This document shows, piece after piece, positions 27,941 through 38,212 of a stretch of 64,000 bases of DNA. The stretch lies in contig NZ_CP090064.1 of NCBI RefSeq assembly GCF_023100685.1, forward strand, positions 806,001 through 870,000. Direction: 5' to 3'. Within the stretch, counting starts at the first letter, position 1; each line of letters opens with the position of its first letter. The notes below the pieces were generated by a model, which worked only from the letters and a program-made list of their open reading frames with translations, was not told where the DNA came from and made no database searches. The position numbers and the translations under genes were made by a program. The DNA comes from Proteus vulgaris (GTDB taxonomy: Bacteria; Pseudomonadota; Gammaproteobacteria; Enterobacterales; Enterobacteriaceae).

Positions 27941-29281
27941 TTATATATCCAAACGCTTAGCTTGCCATCTACGAGAGCGCCAACGCCATGCATTAGTTAA
28001 TCCGCGTAACCACTCATCACAAAGAAAGCCAATCCAGATACCAATTAGACCCATTTCCATCTTAATACCGAGGAAATAACCCACAGGAATAGCGACACCC
28101 CACATAAAGCAAATTGCTGTCATAAGAGGAAATTTAGCATCGCCTGCGGCACGTAAGGCATTTACCATTACGATATTAAAAGTACGACCTGGCTCTAAAA
28201 AGACAGACAAAATAAACAGTGGGATCAATTGGTCGATAATGCGCTGGTCTTCTGTAATGGAATACAAAATAGGATCGCGCATAAACCAATAAATAATAAC
28301 TACCCCAATTGTGAATATCACACCAGTTTTTAAACTTTTCCAACCACGATTAAAGGCATCATCAAAGCGTTTAGCGCCAACTAAATGTCCCACAAGAATT
28401 TCATTACCAATACTAATTGCAATACCAAAGAGCATTAAAAATAATGACAATTGGAAATAAAGTGTTTGTGCTGCAAGAGGGACTTCACCCATTAAACCAA
28501 TAAAGGCAGATGCAGTCATGTAATGTAAGATCCAAACTAGATTTTCACCAGCAGCTGGTAAACCAATATGTAGGATTTTCCCTAACATATTTTTAGACCA
28601 GATAAAGAGTTGTCTTGCTTGAAATTTAATGCGTAAGCCGTAGAACAACAACCCACATAATAAAATAACGGCAATAATACGACCAACAACAGTAGACCAA
28701 GCAACACCGACTAATCCGTATTGTGGTAAACCAAAGAAGCCATAAAGTACGATCATATTACCAATAACGGTAACAATGTTAGCGATCAATGTGACATACA
28801 TGGCAGCTTTTGATTTGCCATAAACTCTTAAACATGCAGCAAGAATAATTGAAATTGCCTCAGGAATAAGACAAATACCAATAATATGCAAGTAATTATA
28901 ACCATCTTGAACCAAGTGAGATGGTGTATTCATTAAATTAAGAATGTTGTAGCCAAAAAAGAGAATAATTACCGCACTACTTATCCCCAGTAATGAGTTA
29001 AATGCAATGGAGATATGGATCGCCTGACTGGCTTTTTCTTTTTTACCTGCACCTAAATATTGGGCAATAACGACGCTACATCCCACACTAATAAAACTAA
29101 AAATGGTGATGAAAAGATCAAAAACTTGGTTACCGACGCCCATCGCGGCTAAGTAAGCGGTGGAAACGTGGCTTACCATGTAAGTATTAATTAATAGTGT
29201 GGCTAGATGTAGGAAAATATCTATAAATATTGGCCAACTAAGAGAAAAAAGCGAGCGATCCGCTACATCAGACTGATGCAT
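27941..29281 (-). CDS. MATE-family multidrug/metabolite efflux transporter
   Basis: A 446-residue inner-membrane antiporter of the MATE family with about 12 hydrophobic helices in two homologous halves. Family landmarks include SWPIFIDIFLHLATLLINTYMVSHVS at the start and GLVGVAWSTVVGRIIAVI in the middle. It resembles the YeeO/EmmdR subgroup more than NorM or DinF, from recall. The likely function is cation-coupled export of drugs or flavins. It appears monocistronic. Confidence 0.85.
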   Translation of the reverse strand: MHQSDVADRSLFSLSWPIFIDIFLHLATLLINTYMVSHVSTAYLAAMGVGNQVFDLFITIFSFISVGCSVVIAQYLGAGKKEKASQAIHISIAFNSLLGISSAVIILFFGYNILNLMNTPSHLVQDGYNYLHIIGICLIPEAISIILAACLRVYGKSKAAMYVTLIANIVTVIGNMIVLYGFFGLPQYGLVGVAWSTVVGRIIAVILLCGLLFYGLRIKFQARQLFIWSKNMLGKILHIGLPAAGENLVWILHYMTASAFIGLMGEVPLAAQTLYFQLSLFLMLFGIAISIGNEILVGHLVGAKRFDDAFNRGWKSLKTGVIFTIGVVIIYWFMRDPILYSITEDQRIIDQLIPLFILSVFLEPGRTFNIVMVNALRAAGDAKFPLMTAICFMWGVAIPVGYFLGIKMEMGLIGIWIGFLCDEWLRGLTNAWRWRSRRWQAKRLDI

Positions 29282-29481
29282 TGAAAACCTTCTTAAAAAC
29301 AGAGTGAAATCGATTTATTAAAATAAACGTGTCGGAAGATGGGGGATTCTACAAGGTTTATTTATAAGGTAATAGCGCAAATAATGTTTATCTGGCAAAA
29401 AAGATATTTATATGGTTTATTCATTGATAACTAATCACTATTATCATTAAGAGATGATTAACGTTAAAGTCAGGGGAATTA

Positions 29482-30381
29482 ATGAATACTAAAATAAAAG
29501 TGGCTATTGTAGGCTATGGCAATATTGGTCGATTTGCATTAGAAGCTGTTCAAGCTGCTCAAGATTTTGAATTAATAGGGGTTGTTCGCCGTGATATAAA
29601 CAACATTCCAGAAGAACTGCAAAATATTACCGTAACTAACGATATTAAAACATTAGGTAATGTTGATGTTGCTCTCTTATGTTCACCAACTCGTGCAATT
29701 AAAGAGTTAGCCAAATCTATTTTAAGCTTAGGCATTAATACAGTAGATAGTTTTGATGTTCACAGTGAAATTGTGTCATTAAAAACAGAATTAGATGAAG
29801 TCGCTAAAAAACATGATCGTGTTGCTGTTATTTCAGCGGGTTGGGATCCCGGTTCTGATTCTATTGTGCGTACATTAATGTTAGCCATGGCACCAAAAGG
29901 CATTACTTATACTAATTTTGGGCCAGGTATGAGTATGGGGCACAGTGTTGCGGCTAAAAGCATTGATGGCGTTAAAGATGCACTTTCAATGACCATTCCA
30001 CTAGGCACGGGTGTTCACCGTCGTATGGTTTATGTCGAATTAGAAGCAGGGGCTAATTTTAATCAAGTAGAGCAAGCTATTAAAGCAGATAGCTATTTCT
30101 CTTCGGATGAAACCCATGTGAAGCAAGTCGATTGTGTTGATAGCTTAAAAGATGTTGGGCATGGCGTTCATATGACCCATAAAGGTGTTTCGGGTAAAAC
30201 CCATAATCAATTATTTGAATATTCAATGCGTATTAACAATCCTGCATTGACGTCTCAATTTATGGTTTCAGCGGCAAGAGCCAGTATGAAACAACGTGCA
30301 GGTGCTTATACCGTTATTGAAATTCCACCTGTTGATTTTTTAGCGGGTGATCTAAATACATTAATTGCCAAATTAGTCTAA
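29482..30381 (+). CDS. ddh: meso-Diaminopimelate D-dehydrogenase
   Basis: An NADP-dependent enzyme that interconverts tetrahydrodipicolinate plus ammonia with meso-diaminopimelate, a one-step route for lysine and peptidoglycan precursor synthesis. The 299-residue protein has an N-terminal Rossmann motif (VAIVGYGNIGRFALEAVQ) and conserved catalytic-domain segments SAGWDPGSDSIVR, GPGMSMGHS and GAYTVIEIPP. It is similar to the Corynebacterium enzyme but shorter, as in the type II subgroup. Ddh is rare in Enterobacterales, though it has been reported from Proteus vulgaris. AGGGGAA lies upstream of the ATG. Confidence 0.87.
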   Translation: MNTKIKVAIVGYGNIGRFALEAVQAAQDFELIGVVRRDINNIPEELQNITVTNDIKTLGNVDVALLCSPTRAIKELAKSILSLGINTVDSFDVHSEIVSLKTELDEVAKKHDRVAVISAGWDPGSDSIVRTLMLAMAPKGITYTNFGPGMSMGHSVAAKSIDGVKDALSMTIPLGTGVHRRMVYVELEAGANFNQVEQAIKADSYFSSDETHVKQVDCVDSLKDVGHGVHMTHKGVSGKTHNQLFEYSMRINNPALTSQFMVSAARASMKQRAGAYTVIEIPPVDFLAGDLNTLIAKLV

Positions 30382-30406
30382 TTTGAATTAGGGCTCTTTG
30401 TATAAA

Positions 30407-30433
30407 ATATTGCCCACATAACGTGGGCAATAT
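30407..30433. terminator. Perfect hairpin between convergent ddh and the PEP-hydrolase-like gene
   Basis: ATATTGCCCAC pairs with GTGGGCAATAT around five bases. It lies between two converging genes and can serve both, although T runs are short. Confidence 0.7.
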
Positions 30434-30467
30434 GGATTAACGCTTAGGCAAACTTGATGATTTTGAA

Positions 30468-31295
30468 TTAGCGTTTAATACTTTTAAATTCTTTTGTTGT
30501 TGCGGTTAATGCCACTTCTGTTGGTAAACGTTCCATAGAACTTGCACCATAGAAGCCATGACAATCAGGACAATTATCTAAGATATATTGTGCATCTTCA
30601 GGTGTTGCAATCGGACCACCATGACAAAGCACAATAACATCTGCACGTACTGCTTTCGCTGCTTTTGCCCAGTCATTAATTAAAGGAACACAGTCCGCTA
30701 ATGTTAATGCTGTTTCAGCACCAATATTACCGCCAGTTGTTAATCCCATATGTGGCACAATAATATCTGCACCAGCTTCAGTCATTGCAATCGCATCTTC
30801 ACGGCTAAAGACATAAGGTGTGGTTAATAAACCTTTTTCATGCGCTTTGCGGATCATATCCACTTCAAGCCCATAACCCATACCTGTTTCTTCTAAATTA
30901 GCGCGGAAATTACCATCAATTAAGCCAACAGTTGGGAAATTTTGTACGCCAGCAAAACCTGTTGCTTTTACTTCATCTAAGAATTTATCGAAGTTACAGA
31001 AAGGATCAGTGCCGTTAACGCCAGCTAGTACAGGTGTCTGTTTAACAACAGGTAATACTTCTTTTGCCATATCCATAACGATTTCATTAGCATTACCATA
31101 AGCTAACAAACCCGCTAAAGATCCTCGACCAGCCATACGGTAACGACCTGAATTATAAATAACAATAAGGTCGATACCACCCGCTTCTTCACATTTAGCG
31201 GACAGGCCAGTACCTGCACCACCACCAATAATCGGTTCATGGCGTGCAATCATTTCGTTGAATTTTTTTAGTAACATTTCACGTGAATGAGTCAT
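30468..31295 (-). CDS. PEP-hydrolase-family TIM-barrel protein (C-terminal half of Tm-1)
   Basis: A 275-residue TIM-barrel protein of the phosphoenolpyruvate hydrolase-like family (PEP_hydrolase, COG5564). Characteristic segments are [30 protein letters not shown] and [16 protein letters not shown]. Its biochemical reaction is not established. It corresponds to the C-terminal domain of plant Tm-1 and is encoded directly after a gene for the N-terminal domain, 16 bases apart. The start at 31295 is chosen because GGAGAAAGAAG stands before it; the open frame to 31355 overlaps the upstream gene. Confidence 0.83.
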   Translation of the reverse strand: MTHSREMLLKKFNEMIARHEPIIGGGAGTGLSAKCEEAGGIDLIVIYNSGRYRMAGRGSLAGLLAYGNANEIVMDMAKEVLPVVKQTPVLAGVNGTDPFCNFDKFLDEVKATGFAGVQNFPTVGLIDGNFRANLEETGMGYGLEVDMIRKAHEKGLLTTPYVFSREDAIAMTEAGADIIVPHMGLTTGGNIGAETALTLADCVPLINDWAKAAKAVRADVIVLCHGGPIATPEDAQYILDNCPDCHGFYGASSMERLPTEVALTATTKEFKSIKR

Positions 31296-31311
31296 TCTTC
31301 TTTCTCCGTGG

Positions 31312-32523
31312 TTAACAAATAAGTTCCTGGTGTAAATCATAAATTTGCTGAGCAAACTCAGCGGAGTTTATGTGATAAGGACTGATGACTAACTGACGAG
31401 TCTCTGTCTCTTTAAATGTTGTTATAAATGCATCGAAGAAAGCTTGGTTTGCTTGAGGATCCCAGAAAGGGCCTTCTTCAATGTCTAGAGCTGAAAAACC
31501 GCCCTGTGGTAATACAAACCGCAATGGGCCTTCACACTGATTGAGTTTCTCAGCGATCCAGATACCTAATTGACGATTTTCCTCTGGTGTTGTGCGCATT
31601 AAGGTGACTTGCGCATTGTGATGATAAAATTGACGCCCTTTATATTTCTCAGGAACACTAGAAGGGCGACCAAAGTTCACCATATCTAATGCGCCACAAG
31701 AACCTATATAAGGGGTTTTGGTACGGGCGATTGCACCAAAACGGTCTTCATCACAAGCAAGTACACCGTCAAACAAGTAATCACATACTTCTGTTGTTGT
31801 AAGATCTAACACACTATGAAGTAGGTGACTGTCTACCAGTTTTTCCATGGCTTTGCCGCCACTTCCTGTTGCATGAAAAACAAGGCAGTCATAATTATTT
31901 TCAAGTTTTTGTGTGAGTTGTTGTACACAAGGGGTGGTTACACCAAACATGGTCAGTGCTACCGCAGGCTTATCGACAACATGCTCTTCTTGGTAAAAAT
32001 AAACAGCACCAGCGATTTGATTCGCTGCATTTTTTAAAACTTTACGAGAAATACGATTTAAGCCTGATACATCTGTAACGGAATACATCATTGAGATATC
32101 ACTTGCACCGATATAGCCTGAGATATCGCCAGACGCCATCGTTGATACCATCAATTTAGGTACACCAATTGGCAGAGATTGCATTGCTGGTGTAATCAGT
32201 GCCGTCCCCCCTGAGCCGCCTAGTCCAAGAATGGCTAAGACATCATCACAGTGAGTTAAATAGTGTTCAAAAGCGACTGACATCGCTTCTATTGCTTTCC
32301 CTCTATCACCACAGAAAACAGCCTCTTGGCCATTTGGATGAAAACGAGCAACTTCGGTTGCTGTGACATCCGCTTCTCGTGCGAGTGTCGTGGGTTTGGT
32401 TGTCAAGTCAACGGTCTTAACAGGAAGGCCTGCTTTTTTAATTAAATCACTGACATAAAAAATCTCAGCACTTTTAGTATCAAGCGTTGTGGCAATATAA
32501 ATAGAACCAGCATACTGTTTCAT
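31312..32523 (-). CDS. Tm-1-like ATP-binding protein (UPF0261)
   Basis: A 403-residue protein of the UPF0261/COG5441 family, equivalent to the ATP-binding N-terminal domain of tomato Tm-1. It reads [20 protein letters not shown] at the start, with a glycine-rich [17 protein letters not shown] near residue 95 and later [13 protein letters not shown]. The cellular role in bacteria is unknown. The start at 32523 is preferred because GGGAAGG precedes it at short but usable spacing; in-frame ATGs at 32535 and 32571 exist. It heads the operon with the PEP-hydrolase-like gene and is divergent from a TetR regulator. Confidence 0.83.
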   Translation of the reverse strand: MKQYAGSIYIATTLDTKSAEIFYVSDLIKKAGLPVKTVDLTTKPTTLAREADVTATEVARFHPNGQEAVFCGDRGKAIEAMSVAFEHYLTHCDDVLAILGLGGSGGTALITPAMQSLPIGVPKLMVSTMASGDISGYIGASDISMMYSVTDVSGLNRISRKVLKNAANQIAGAVYFYQEEHVVDKPAVALTMFGVTTPCVQQLTQKLENNYDCLVFHATGSGGKAMEKLVDSHLLHSVLDLTTTEVCDYLFDGVLACDEDRFGAIARTKTPYIGSCGALDMVNFGRPSSVPEKYKGRQFYHHNAQVTLMRTTPEENRQLGIWIAEKLNQCEGPLRFVLPQGGFSALDIEEGPFWDPQANQAFFDAFITTFKETETRQLVISPYHINSAEFAQQIYDLHQELIC

Positions 32524-32571
32524 AAGCCTTCCCATACCTTTTATAATTATCGACGGATAGATTATAATCAT

Positions 32572-32625
32572 AATGAGACTTGAGTTTCATTTATCATAGC
32601 ACCATTTTGAGACTCCTGTCTCATT
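32572..32625. promoter_or_regulatory. Twin palindromic operators, probably for the divergent TetR regulator
   Basis: AATGAGAC-TTGA-GTTTCATT (32572-32591) and TTTGAGAC-TCCT-GTCTCATT (32606-32625) share the same half-site (GAGAC/GTCTC) and four-base spacer. Their centres are 34 bases apart, roughly three helical turns. Both lie just upstream of the Tm-1-like gene, where a bound dimer would block its promoter. Confidence 0.72.
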
Positions 32626-32755
32626 ATTTTTATTTTTTGCACATTAAAGGTCGATAAGGTGTAATTAATCACCTAAAGTAAACGTTAAGTATTGTGAGTA
32701 TTTAGCTTAAGATAAGCCCAGACATACAAAGTGTAGGAATAACGAAGGATTTTCT

Positions 32756-33388
32756 ATGAGTTACAGTGATGAAACGGATGCCATGTCCGGTACACGAAAA
32801 AGAACCTATCAATTATTGGTAACAACAGCGTTGGGGCTTTTTGAGCAAGGAATGTTACCGACAGTGTCAGAATTAGCTGCACATGCAGGTGTTTCGAGGG
32901 CAACCGCATATCGTTATTTTCCCACACAAAGTGATTTAATTAGTGCCACGGTTGATGCAAGTTTAGCGCCGATCATTGCATGGACACCAACTCCCGAAGA
33001 TAATACGCAACAACGCATTACTGAATTGCTCAATCTTGCCTATCCACAAATGTTTAAACATGAAGGCGCACTGCGTGGTGCTTTGCAAGTTTCATTACAG
33101 CAATGGGCAAAAGAGAGACAATCAAGTGAATATGCAGAAAAACGATTTATTCGTGGTCACCGTAAAGAGATTTTACTCAAAGTTATTGAACCTTTAAAAG
33201 CACACTATCCTCAAGAAATGTGGGATAAGGTGATTAAATCGTTCTCTTTAATTTATGGGTCAGAAGTCTTTTTGGTAATGAAAGATATCTGGAAAATGGA
33301 TGATCAACAGGTCATTGATATGACTCAATGGATGGCAAAAGCTATTCTAAATCAGGCAAAATCTGATTATCCTGCAGATAACGATTAA
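32756..33388 (+). CDS. TetR/AcrR-family transcriptional regulator
   Basis: A 210-residue TetR-family regulator. Residues about 20-65 contain the helix-turn-helix (MLPTVSELAAHAGVSRATAYRYF, then TQSDLISA). The C-terminal part is a divergent helical ligand-binding domain. It is divergent from the Tm-1-like/PEP-hydrolase operon, with two matching palindromes between them, so local repression of that operon is the likely role. The inducing ligand is unknown. ACGAAGG precedes the ATG. Confidence 0.86.
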   Translation: MSYSDETDAMSGTRKRTYQLLVTTALGLFEQGMLPTVSELAAHAGVSRATAYRYFPTQSDLISATVDASLAPIIAWTPTPEDNTQQRITELLNLAYPQMFKHEGALRGALQVSLQQWAKERQSSEYAEKRFIRGHRKEILLKVIEPLKAHYPQEMWDKVIKSFSLIYGSEVFLVMKDIWKMDDQQVIDMTQWMAKAILNQAKSDYPADND

Positions 33389-33452
33389 TTATTTGAATAA
33401 ATCGGTTAAAATTGTATAAATCATTTACGTTTTAGCTATTGCAGGGATCGTT

Positions 33453-34085
33453 ATGTCACACAAAACAGAAGACCAAGAGTGGCTGGTAGAACAACTACAA
33501 TTTATTGCACAAGGCATTGGTAAAACATTATCGCCTTTTTGTGAGGTTGTACTTCATGATCTAACTGATAGTGAAAATACCATTATGGTCATTGAAAATA
33601 ATCTATCAGGTAGAAAAGTTGGGGATAGAGCAACAGAATTGGGAATGGCGCGTATTGAATCGTCTGACTTCCCACAAATTGTGGCTAATTACCCAAATCA
33701 ATTTCCTGATGGTAGAACCGCAAAAAGTACGTCTATCGGCATTAAAGATAAACAAGGAAATTATGTTGCGGCATTATGTTTAAATATTGATATATCAATG
33801 ATCAAAGGATTGCAAATGGTACTTAACCAATTTGCAACCCTTGAAGAAGGTAATGACATTATTGAAACCTTTAGCTCAGTGACAGAAGATTCGCTGAAAA
33901 AACGTATTGACGAATTTTCGGCAACTTATTCTGTTACACCAAGAGCATTAAAACCACATCAGCGACGTGAATTACTACTATGTTTACAGGATGAAGGTTA
34001 TCTTTCACTGCGTAAGGCAATGGAAATTACTGCACAATACCTTGGTGTTTCAAGAGCGACTGTGTATAACGATCTAAAAGAGTAG
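33453..34085 (+). CDS. YheO-family PAS-like/HTH transcriptional regulator
   Basis: A 210-residue protein with an N-terminal YheO-like PAS domain (LSPFCEVVLHDLTDSENTIMVIENN) and a C-terminal helix-turn-helix (RRELLLCLQDEGYLSLRKAM, then AQYLGVSRATVYNDLKE). Relatives such as DauR regulate D-amino-acid or amino-acid catabolic genes. It lies 64 bases after the TetR gene on the same strand and may be co-transcribed. Its regulon cannot be told from the sequence. Confidence 0.85.
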   Translation: MSHKTEDQEWLVEQLQFIAQGIGKTLSPFCEVVLHDLTDSENTIMVIENNLSGRKVGDRATELGMARIESSDFPQIVANYPNQFPDGRTAKSTSIGIKDKQGNYVAALCLNIDISMIKGLQMVLNQFATLEEGNDIIETFSSVTEDSLKKRIDEFSATYSVTPRALKPHQRRELLLCLQDEGYLSLRKAMEITAQYLGVSRATVYNDLKE

Positions 34086-34158
34086 TCATTGGATAACGAC
34101 AGTTAAATTGTCTTTAAAGGCTAACCCTTTTAAAGATTGCCAATAAATAAATAAAATA

Positions 34159-34188
34159 AAAAAGATATCATTTAATGATATCTTTTTT
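34159..34188 (+). terminator. Intrinsic terminator after the YheO-family gene
   Basis: AAAGATATCATTTAATGATATCTTTTTT is a near-perfect palindrome of two 11-12-base arms with a T run; the reading ends before a second T-rich stretch. It stands about 75 bases after the stop. Confidence 0.82.
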
Positions 34189-34358
34189 ATTTCCTTTTTT
34201 TACATTTAAGAATCTCTTTTCTTAAAAGAAGTTAATTGATTTCTATTGTATGCATTTTAAATTAACGAATAACGTTAAGAAAGTTAAGTTCAGTAATAAT
34301 GTAAATAAAAAAAACTAAATGCACTAAAATTGGATTAATAAAGATTAAGTTTAAAATA

Positions 34359-34769
34359 TTATAAATCTTTCCTTAAATAATATTTCTTATCGCTAATTGG
34401 ATAATTTTCTAGAGTGCCAAATATTTCAAATCCCTGCTTTTGATAAAAAGGAAGGGCTTGAAAGCTGAATGTATCGACTTCTGCATATTTAGCCCCTTTC
34501 TCTTTGGCTGCATTTTCCATTGCATGGAGTAATTCGGTACCAATATTTTTTCCACGATGGGCTTTATCTACCCATAAATAGCGAATACGTAACCAATTTC
34601 CCAAAATATCACCGGTGATCCCACCTATTTTTTTATCATTATCTTCTTTAAAGACAGCAAGAGGTGTGTATTGATCCATATGAATATAGTGAAGGTTATG
34701 CGTTAATAAACCTTCATAAATTTCATTGATCTCATCATGCGTAGGATGAGTGGTGATTTTTAACGACAT
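34359..34769 (-). CDS. GNAT-family N-acetyltransferase
   Basis: A 136-residue single-domain acetyltransferase. The acetyl-CoA-binding motif A is VDKAHRGKNIGTELLHAMENAA (V/I then R-G-x-x-I-G, residues about 68-89), followed by AEVDTFSFQALPFYQKQGFE (motif B with the usual FYxKxGF). The substrate is unknown. It is flanked by divergent or separate genes, so context gives no hint. Confidence 0.86.
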   Translation of the reverse strand: MSLKITTHPTHDEINEIYEGLLTHNLHYIHMDQYTPLAVFKEDNDKKIGGITGDILGNWLRIRYLWVDKAHRGKNIGTELLHAMENAAKEKGAKYAEVDTFSFQALPFYQKQGFEIFGTLENYPISDKKYYLRKDL

Positions 34770-34880
34770 AATTTGCTCTTAATATTAAGAATAGTAATAA
34801 TTACATTACCACTATTTGGTTATTAAATATTTATATAAATGCTAGGATAAACCATAATTAAAAAAGCTGAGTAATACAAC

Positions 34881-35933
34881 ATGTCGTTTTTAAAAACTCT
34901 ACCAGGTATTTTGTTCTGTGCTTTAATTGGTGGCGCTCTCACTCTCTCCGGCTTACCCATGGCTTTGATGTTTGGGCCAATTATCGTTGTTATTATTGCT
35001 TATCGTTTTAAATGGGAACTTGCGGTTCCTAAGCATACATTAACATTTATTCAGCTTGCCTTAGGAACATCGGTTGGTTTGATGTTTAATCAAGTTCATT
35101 TAGGAAGTGCTGATAATTTAATTATTCTTTTACTGACTCTTGTTGTTTGTTTAGCTATTCAGTTTTTTGTGAGTTATTTTTGGTTCCACCGCCATATTGG
35201 TTGGACGAAAGAAGAGTCGATGTTAGGTGCTGTGCCTGGCGCTATGGCTGCTATTTTGGCATTGACTGATCACACTAAAACACCACCACAAAAAATTGTT
35301 ATTTCTCATACCATTCGTTTAATGGTGTTGATTATTCTGGCAGGTTTTATTGTAGGATCTGATAAAGCCAATATGCCTGAGTTTGCTATACCCGAAATGA
35401 CATTGGTTTCATTATTGTGGTTATTATTGATTGTGGCTTTAGGGTTAGGTACTGGGCTTTTATTACAGAAAATCCGATTTCCGGCACCCTTTATGTTGAC
35501 TTCATTAGGTAGTGCAATACTTATTCAATCTTTTGTCAGTGAACCTATTGCCTTTCCAATGTTACTTAATGAATTGAGTATGGTTCTAATTGGCATGAAT
35601 ATCGGGGCACATTTTGTTGTTTTTCCATTTTCCTCACTAATTAAAAACGCATTTTCTTCTGTTCAAGTGGTTATTATTAATGTGGTTTTAACGGTAATGG
35701 TGGCATATGGGGCTGCTTATCTAACGGGAGTTCCTTGGGCAACATTAGTATTGGCATGGGCTCCGGGAAGTATGGAAGCCATGACTTTTGCCGCTATCAC
35801 AATGAACGTGGATGCCGCATTTGTGATGTCGAATCATATTTTTAGAATGTTGATTATTCAAAGTATTCCTTCAGTGGCTCTGTATTGGAATGAATATAGA
35901 CAGAAGAAAAACAATCAGCACAAAGAGGAATAA
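34881..35933 (+). CDS. AbrB-family membrane protein
   Basis: A 350-residue inner-membrane protein of the AbrB family (also annotated 'putative ammonia monooxygenase', a misnomer). It has around ten hydrophobic helices in two related halves, each with the family's Pro-Gly motif: MLGAVPGAMAAILAL near residue 113 and LAWAPGSMEAMTFAAI near 290. Function is not established; E. coli AbrB has been linked to aidB regulation. It is not clearly the ortholog of E. coli AbrB. Confidence 0.8.
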   Translation: MSFLKTLPGILFCALIGGALTLSGLPMALMFGPIIVVIIAYRFKWELAVPKHTLTFIQLALGTSVGLMFNQVHLGSADNLIILLLTLVVCLAIQFFVSYFWFHRHIGWTKEESMLGAVPGAMAAILALTDHTKTPPQKIVISHTIRLMVLIILAGFIVGSDKANMPEFAIPEMTLVSLLWLLLIVALGLGTGLLLQKIRFPAPFMLTSLGSAILIQSFVSEPIAFPMLLNELSMVLIGMNIGAHFVVFPFSSLIKNAFSSVQVVIINVVLTVMVAYGAAYLTGVPWATLVLAWAPGSMEAMTFAAITMNVDAAFVMSNHIFRMLIIQSIPSVALYWNEYRQKKNNQHKEE

Positions 35934-36067
35934 AGAGTAGGAGAAAAAAGTCAGTTTCTTTTCTTTGATAACCTCTATTTAGTTGCTTTATATGGTCCTT
36001 GTTAATAAGCAATCTATTCCAAGAGGCTATCTTTTTCTATTTATCTTAATGTTACTCAGTAGGTATA

Positions 36068-36418
36068 TTAATAATTTAATAAACTTAATGACTTATTCGC
36101 GAGTAGCTGACATTTCTTATTATGTGACACTTCAATACCTTTTAAATCATTGTAACTGTCTTCATTTAATTGGCTCATCGGTAATGTTGAATAATTACTA
36201 ACATCCCATTGTTGCGAGCGAGAAAAGACCATCAAGGCTCTTTCAATTTTAGATTTTGATATTTGCTCATAACCACAATCTTTATTCAAAAAAAGGTAGA
36301 TAGCGGTTAAATCTGCCAAGTCTTCTGCTTGCGTGTAGGTTAACGCTTTTGCACCCGAAGAAAAGAGCATAGAAAAAGAAAGCGTTAGCGTGCAGAACAA
36401 GGCGAACATTTTTTTCAT
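36068..36418 (-). CDS. yacC: YacC-like secreted small protein
   Basis: A 116-residue protein with an N-terminal signal peptide (MKKMFALFCTLTLSFSMLFS, cleavage after AKA) and a mature part matching E. coli YacC (AEDLADLTAIYLFLNKDCGY, then WDVSNYSTL). Two conserved cysteines could form a disulfide in the periplasm. Function unknown. It is divergent from cueO, the same neighbour it has in E. coli, which supports the call. Confidence 0.85.
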   Translation of the reverse strand: MKKMFALFCTLTLSFSMLFSSGAKALTYTQAEDLADLTAIYLFLNKDCGYEQISKSKIERALMVFSRSQQWDVSNYSTLPMSQLNEDSYNDLKGIEVSHNKKCQLLANKSLSLLNY

Positions 36419-36519
36419 TAGGTGTGCTGTTCCTTTATGTGATGATTTAGCAAGTTTTGTTATTTGGCTTAATGTAGTTAAAAGTTTTGCAAAGACCCAC
36501 TATTTTGTTGGGTTTTAAA

Positions 36520-36550
36520 TTGACCTTCCAGTAAGGGGAAACTTTAGCAT
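36520..36550 (+). promoter_or_regulatory. CueR-type copper-responsive promoter of cueO
   Basis: A -35 TTGACC (36520-36525) and -10 TAGCAT (36545-36550) are separated by 19 bases, the long spacer typical of MerR-family activators. The spacer carries the CueR dyad, with ACCTTCC on the left and GGAAACT on the right. E. coli cueO and copA have the same layout. Copper-dependent activation is inferred from this. Confidence 0.82.
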
Positions 36551-36631
36551 CGGTAATAGTTTACAAGGCTTCTTTACTCATCTTATTTCGATAAAGACAG
36601 AATAACTTGTTTTTATTCAAAGGAATATATT

Positions 36632-38212
36632 ATGCAACGTCGTGAATTTTTAAAATTAGGCGCCACATTAAGTGCTGTAACATTATTACCAAGCTGGAGT
36701 CGTTTTGCGTTTGCCCAAAGTAACATGCCTTCATTGGCGATTCCACCTCAAATTACCCCAGACGCTCAACAAAAGATTGTTCTTAATATTCAACAAGGTG
36801 TTTCTCAATTTATTCCCACGGCAAGCACAACCACATGGGGTTATAACGGTAGTTTATTAGGCCCTGCACTAAAGCTTAAACGTGGCCAACCCGTCACTAT
36901 TAATATCAATAACCAACTGCCTGAAGCTACAACGGTTCACTGGCATGGTCTTGAGATTAGTGGTGAAGAAGATGGTGGCCCACAAGCCATGATTGAGCCA
37001 GGAAAATCTCGCACAGTGACTTTTACACCAAACCAAACTGAGTCAACGTGTTGGTTCCATCCTCATACTCATGGAGTTACCGGACAACAAGTTGCTATGG
37101 GATTAGGTGGATTGGTCATTATTGAAGATGATGAAACCGCAAACCGTAAATTGCCTAATCGTTGGGGTATTGATGACTTGCCCGTGATTTTACAAGACAA
37201 ACGTTTAGACAGTAATGGACAGATAGATTATCAACTTGATGTAATGAGTGCCGCAATAGGTTGGTTTGGTGACATGATGTTAACTAACGGTGCTATTCAA
37301 CCACAACATATTGTGCCAAAAGGCTGGATCAGATTACGCTTCTTAAATGGTTGTAATGCACGAAGTTTAAACCTTGCCACCAGTGATGGCAGACCAATGT
37401 ATGTTATTGCTAGCGATGGAGGGTTGTTAGCAGAACCTGTGAAAGTGACTGAATTGCCAATTTTAATGGGGGAGCGCTTTGAAGTTTTAGTGGATACATC
37501 TGATGGGCGTGATTTTGATATTGTTACTTTACCCGTACGCCAAATGGGAATGGTTTTAGCGCCATTTGATAATGTGCTCCCTGTGTTACGTTTATTACCA
37601 TCAGCAGAAAAAGGACAAGGCTTATTACCTGAGCAATTAGCGCTTATTCCTGCATTACCAACACTCAGCAATCTTTCAACGCGAACATTACATTTACGTA
37701 TGGATATGCGTTTAGATATGCAAGGTATGATGCTATTAACAGAACGTTATGGTGATAAAGCATTAGCGGGTATTCATCATGGGATGAGTCATATGCGCCA
37801 AGGTAACGGTAATGGCATGATGGGGGGTGGGATGAATTGCGGTCATGGAAATGGTGATTTAGATATCTATAATGCTAATAGTATCAATGGTATTCCATTT
37901 TCAATGACAGAACCTGCATTTGATGTGAAGCAAGGTGTTTATGAAAAATGGGTTGTATCAGGTCGTGGCGATATGATGCTACATCCATTCCATGTACACG
38001 GTACACAGTTCCGTATTCTATCTGAAAACGGTCGAGTACCAGAGAAACATCGCCAAGGTTGGAAGGATATCGTGAAAGTTGAAGGACAGTTTAGTGAAAT
38101 TCTTGTGAAATTCGACCATTTAGCGACAAAAGAGCACCCATTTATGGCACACTGCCATTTATTAGAGCATGAAGATACAGGCATGATGGCGGGATTTACC
38201 GTTAGTAAATAA
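36632..38212 (+). CDS. cueO: CueO, periplasmic multicopper oxidase
   Basis: CueO oxidises Cu(I) to the less toxic Cu(II) in the periplasm. The 526-residue protein starts with a twin-arginine signal ([14 protein letters not shown]...FAFAQS). The four copper-binding motifs are present: HWHG, HPHTHG, HPFHVHG and the type 1/3 motif [12 protein letters not shown] near the C-terminus. A methionine-rich segment of residues about 350-415 ([25 protein letters not shown]) corresponds to the copper-binding insert. A CueR-type promoter lies upstream. It is followed by hpt, without the gcd gene found between them in E. coli. Confidence 0.96.
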   Translation: MQRREFLKLGATLSAVTLLPSWSRFAFAQSNMPSLAIPPQITPDAQQKIVLNIQQGVSQFIPTASTTTWGYNGSLLGPALKLKRGQPVTININNQLPEATTVHWHGLEISGEEDGGPQAMIEPGKSRTVTFTPNQTESTCWFHPHTHGVTGQQVAMGLGGLVIIEDDETANRKLPNRWGIDDLPVILQDKRLDSNGQIDYQLDVMSAAIGWFGDMMLTNGAIQPQHIVPKGWIRLRFLNGCNARSLNLATSDGRPMYVIASDGGLLAEPVKVTELPILMGERFEVLVDTSDGRDFDIVTLPVRQMGMVLAPFDNVLPVLRLLPSAEKGQGLLPEQLALIPALPTLSNLSTRTLHLRMDMRLDMQGMMLLTERYGDKALAGIHHGMSHMRQGNGNGMMGGGMNCGHGNGDLDIYNANSINGIPFSMTEPAFDVKQGVYEKWVVSGRGDMMLHPFHVHGTQFRILSENGRVPEKHRQGWKDIVKVEGQFSEILVKFDHLATKEHPFMAHCHLLEHEDTGMMAGFTVSK

